From: Alphaproteobacteria bacterium
Lineage (GTDB): Bacteria; Pseudomonadota; Alphaproteobacteria; Micropepsales; Micropepsaceae
Length of the DNA: 64,000 nt
Assembly: GCA_947473475.1 (NCBI GenBank)
Contig: CANJBZ010000007.1
Span: forward strand, 1-64,000
Direction: 5' to 3'
In this document: piece by piece, positions 61,920 through 64,000 of the stretch
Numbering within the stretch: the stretch's first letter is position 1
How the letters are laid out: each line of letters opens with the position of its first letter
The notes under the pieces: model-generated
Databases searched by the model: none
Told to the model about the DNA's origin: nothing
What the model saw: the letters and a program-made list of their open reading frames with translations, nothing else
Translations under genes and position numbers: made by a program

Positions 61920-62762
61920 TCAGAAATCCGGCTTGTCTGTATGCGGCACGGCGACATAGCCGTGACCGAAAAAGTCGGTATTGTTCTCGGCGCAGACGGC
62001 CTCTTCCATTTTGGCACGAGTCTGGCGCTGATATTGCTGTTTTGCGCGCCAGACCGTGGTGAAGGCGCCGGGGTCCTCGACCGTCACATCGAGATTGAGC
62101 GTCTTGCCGTCATCTGCCACACGATAGCGTTCCACCACATGAAGCTGCGTCGTGTGCGGCGTCAGGTAATTGTCGATATAGGTTTTGTCGTTCATCCCGA
62201 TAGTATCGACGATAAGCTCCTCGCCCTCGTAATGGCCGACGGATTCTCCGTACCAGGACGGTTTTGGATTTTTGGAATGCGGCACGTTCAGGAAAATGTG
62301 GCGGACCTGCTGGTCGCCCTCATTGATGATGGTCACTTCGCGCGGGCCTTGCAGAAAATAGACGGGACGCAACCGCGAGAAGACGTCGAAACCGGGCACG
62401 CCCGCCATGTGGCAGGTCTCGCGCGGATTGTACGGCACCTTGCCGGCGATCACGACCGCATTGGCTTTGCGCATTTGTTCGCGCGCCCAGGGCTGCAGAA
62501 TCGGGTTGCTCAGATCGGCGACGCGGTCGGTCGGCTGACGTCCGCTTTGATTGCTGTAATAGGGGTGCGCCGGGTCGAAGGCGATAGGGCCAGGTCCCGA
62601 TTCGGGCGGCATGAAATCATCGCCGGCCGGAAACCAGCCATATTCGGAATAGGACAATCCGGCGAGCGGCCCCGAGGTTTTCTGCTGGTCTTGCGCGTTC
62701 GCATCAGCCCACGCGGCAGCGAGGGCTATCGCGGCAACGGCGGAAGCGGCGCCTCGCAGCAT
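61920..62762 (-). CDS. DF-tail exported paralog, cluster B no. 3
   Basis: 280 residues from ATG 62762, one base after the preceding stop (TGA-C-ATG). Signal peptide to about AWADANAQ; YGWFPAGDDFMPPESGPGP, TDRVADLSNPILQPWAREQMRKAN, first Cys in RETCHMAGVP, YFLQGPREVTIINEGDQQV, SWYGESVGHYEGEELIVDT, TPHTTQLHVVERY, second Cys in EAVCAENN and tail KPDF. Most like the last copy of the array (49773) in its VEGD-type middle. Coupled to its upstream neighbour. Confidence 0.86.
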   Translation of the reverse strand: MLRGAASAVAAIALAAAWADANAQDQQKTSGPLAGLSYSEYGWFPAGDDFMPPESGPGPIAFDPAHPYYSNQSGRQPTDRVADLSNPILQPWAREQMRKANAVVIAGKVPYNPRETCHMAGVPGFDVFSRLRPVYFLQGPREVTIINEGDQQVRHIFLNVPHSKNPKPSWYGESVGHYEGEELIVDTIGMNDKTYIDNYLTPHTTQLHVVERYRVADDGKTLNLDVTVEDPGAFTTVWRAKQQYQRQTRAKMEEAVCAENNTDFFGHGYVAVPHTDKPDF

Positions 62763-62763
62763 G

Positions 62764-63621
62764 TCAAAAATCCGGTGTGTCGGCTTTGGCCAGCGGCACC
62801 AGGCCTTGGCTGAAATGGTCGTCATTGTTCTCGTTGCAGGGCACTTGCAGGATCGGCGCGTCATCCACACGCTTCCAGCGTTGCACGGCCCGCCACGGCA
62901 TCTTGAACGCGCCGGTATCTTCCACATAGACCGACACGTCGATGGTCTTGGCGTCGGCCGAAAGCTTCCAGCGTTCGATGACGTGTATCTGTGTCGTATG
63001 CGGCGTGCGGTAGTTGTCGGTGAAGGTCTTGTCGTTCTGGCCGATGGTGTCGATCACCAGCGTGTCGCCGTTTTCGTAATGCCCGACAGATTCTCCGTAC
63101 CAGGACGGTTTAAGGTTTTTGGAATGTGGGACGTTCATATAGATGTGGCGTATTTCAGGGCCGCCCTGGTTGATGACCACGATCTCGTTCTTCAGCGGAT
63201 AGAAGAAATAGGGCTCGACCAGCGAATAGGCGTCGAAGCCCGGCACGCCCACGGGAAAGCAGCGTTCGCGGGCGCGGTACGGGACTTTCCCCGCCAGCAC
63301 CTCGTCGTTCGCCTTTTTCATCGGCGGCTTCAGCCAATCCTGAAGGATCGGATTGTTCAGATCGGCTACCCGATACGTGGAATGCGGGCCGAAATTGTTG
63401 GGAATGTAGGGATGGGCTTTGTCGAACACGACTGGCCCGGGACCGCCGCTCGGATCGGGCAGCAGATCGTCAACCCCAAAGGCGTGATCCAGAACCCAGC
63501 CGGTGTTCGGCCCCGGCGAGAACACCGGAATTTTCTGTGCTGTGGCCGTATCGGCCGCGACCGCCGCGCCGGCCATGCAAACCGCCAACGGTACTGCCCA
63601 AATTGCACTGAATCGCGACAT
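62764..63621 (-). CDS. DF-tail exported paralog, cluster B no. 2
   Basis: 285 residues from ATG 63621 behind AAGGAAG. Signal peptide to about AGAAVAAD; TGWVLDHAFGVDDLLPDP, TYRVADLNNPILQDWLKPPMKKAND, first Cys in ERCFPVGVP, YFFYPLKNEIVVINQGGPE, SWYGESVGHYENGDTLVID, TPHTTQIHVIERW, second Cys in QVPCNENND and tail TPDF. Phe replaces Trp in the CWP motif. Follows a 137-base gap with a terminator, so it probably starts a new transcript. Confidence 0.86.
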   Translation of the reverse strand: MSRFSAIWAVPLAVCMAGAAVAADTATAQKIPVFSPGPNTGWVLDHAFGVDDLLPDPSGGPGPVVFDKAHPYIPNNFGPHSTYRVADLNNPILQDWLKPPMKKANDEVLAGKVPYRARERCFPVGVPGFDAYSLVEPYFFYPLKNEIVVINQGGPEIRHIYMNVPHSKNLKPSWYGESVGHYENGDTLVIDTIGQNDKTFTDNYRTPHTTQIHVIERWKLSADAKTIDVSVYVEDTGAFKMPWRAVQRWKRVDDAPILQVPCNENNDDHFSQGLVPLAKADTPDF

Positions 63622-63681
63622 GTGCCGCTTCCTTTGGCGTTACGTCTTTATCCGGAAACAACGCAGGCGAACTGCGGAAAC

Positions 63682-63735
63682 AAAAAGGCCGGCAACGATG
63701 CCCATCTCATATGTCTTGGACATCATACCGGCCTT
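63682..63735 (-). terminator. Terminator-like stem-loop between array copies
   Basis: On the minus strand AAGGCCGG pairs with CCGGCCTT across a 35-base loop that holds a smaller TGTC-CAA-GACA hairpin, followed by TTTTTGTTTCC. It would end transcripts coming from the partial copy at the right edge. The long loop makes it weaker than a typical terminator. Confidence 0.5.
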
Positions 63736-63758
63736 CCCGCGGTCTTTACCGCTTCCTA

Positions 63759-64000
63759 TCAGAAGTCGCCTTTGTCGGCCTTCGGCAGCGCAACGACGTC
63801 GTAGCTGAAATAGCCGTCATTGCTGGGCTCGCAGAGATATTCCTCCAGAGGCCGCGCGATCTTCTTCCAACGCTGCACGCCGGTCCAGGGCATGTTGAAC
63901 GCGCCTGGATCGTCCACGGTCACGGTTGCCTGCAGGGTGTTGCCGCCCTCGATCAGCTTCCAGCGTTCCACGACGTGGATCTGGTCGGTGTGCGGCGTGC
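63759..64000 (-). CDS. DF-tail exported paralog, cluster B no. 1 (partial, runs off right edge)
   Basis: Only the last 80 or so codons are inside the window. They read TPHTDQIHVVERWKLIEGG, ATVTVDDPGAFNMPW, WTGVQRWKKI, the second Cys in EYLCEPSND and the tail KGDF. This is enough to assign it to the family; the start and signal peptide lie to the right. The array therefore continues beyond the window. Confidence 0.85.
   Translation of the reverse strand, partial: TPHTDQIHVVERWKLIEGGNTLQATVTVDDPGAFNMPWTGVQRWKKIARPLEEYLCEPSNDGYFSYDVVALPKADKGDF

Noticed and set aside
49773-64000. CRISPR-like or integron-like reading of the regular repeats in cluster B
   Set aside because: Periodicity of about 0.9-1 kb comes from repeated protein genes; no short direct repeats with unique spacers, no attC-like sites and no cas or integrase gene.
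1-64000. Search for tRNA, rRNA and insertion sequences
   Set aside because: No T-loop words with a matching acceptor stem, no rRNA-like stretch and no transposase or integrase frame recognised; a covariance-model scan would be decisive.

Overview
The window is a GC-rich, densely coded chromosomal segment of an alphaproteobacterium. The evidence is a 274-residue Caulobacter-type flagellin with FlbD/ftr-like inverted repeats and a sigma-54-like promoter, GGAAC-N17-CGTT stress promoters of the EcfG type, many twin-arginine and Sec-exported enzymes, and non-ATG starts behind strong GGAGG sites. A soil or plant-associated lineage such as Micropepsaceae/Rhizomicrobium is my guess only. I found no rRNA, tRNA, CRISPR, IS element or phage gene.

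Layout. 0.1-5 kb: hairpin repeat, then a minus-strand set for organic-acid handling (thioesterase, OsmC, CaiB/BaiF CoA-transferase, AtoE-type carrier, TRAP binding protein without its permease). 5-10.5 kb: secreted amidohydrolase and a GtrA / GT2 / methyltransferase / GT-C group for lipid-linked sugar transfer. 10.7-15.8 kb: cluster A, an amidohydrolase-like gene lacking one catalytic Asp followed by four paralogous exported proteins. 15.9-23.6 kb: OmpA, LVIVD protein, dusB, cyclophilin, PD40 protein, M28 peptidase. 24-29.7 kb: complete cobalamin uptake operon btuB-btuF-btuC-btuD-pduO under a cobalamin riboswitch. 29.8-32.2 kb: DsbA-like protein, a decayed carboxymuconolactone-decarboxylase-like gene, divergent stress genes. 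32.3-35 kb: AmmeMemoRadiSam set (fused Memo-AMMECR1 plus convergent radical SAM enzyme). 35.3-39.3 kb: two-component pair, YaiI, RhlE helicase. 39.4-49.6 kb: amidohydrolase, cytochrome/Vgb fusion, flagellin and FlaG, SorAB sulfite dehydrogenase, FkbM methyltransferase, alpha/beta hydrolase plus MFS carrier. 49.8-64 kb: cluster B, fourteen more copies of the exported family in head-to-tail order with one tannase-family esterase between copies, running off the right edge.

The main novelty is that exported family: 18 paralogs of about 270-320 residues in 64 kb. Every one has an apparent signal peptide (the last is cut by the edge), an invariant pair of Cys, a GES(V/I)GHYEG...LVVDT...TPHT...HVVER core, and the same two C-terminal residues, Asp-Phe. 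I do not know its function. The close association with amidohydrolases and a tannase-like esterase suggests periplasmic handling of plant or aromatic material, but that is inference. One copy carries a palindromic repeat inserted in frame inside its signal peptide, and several intergenic repeats show compensatory changes that preserve hairpins.
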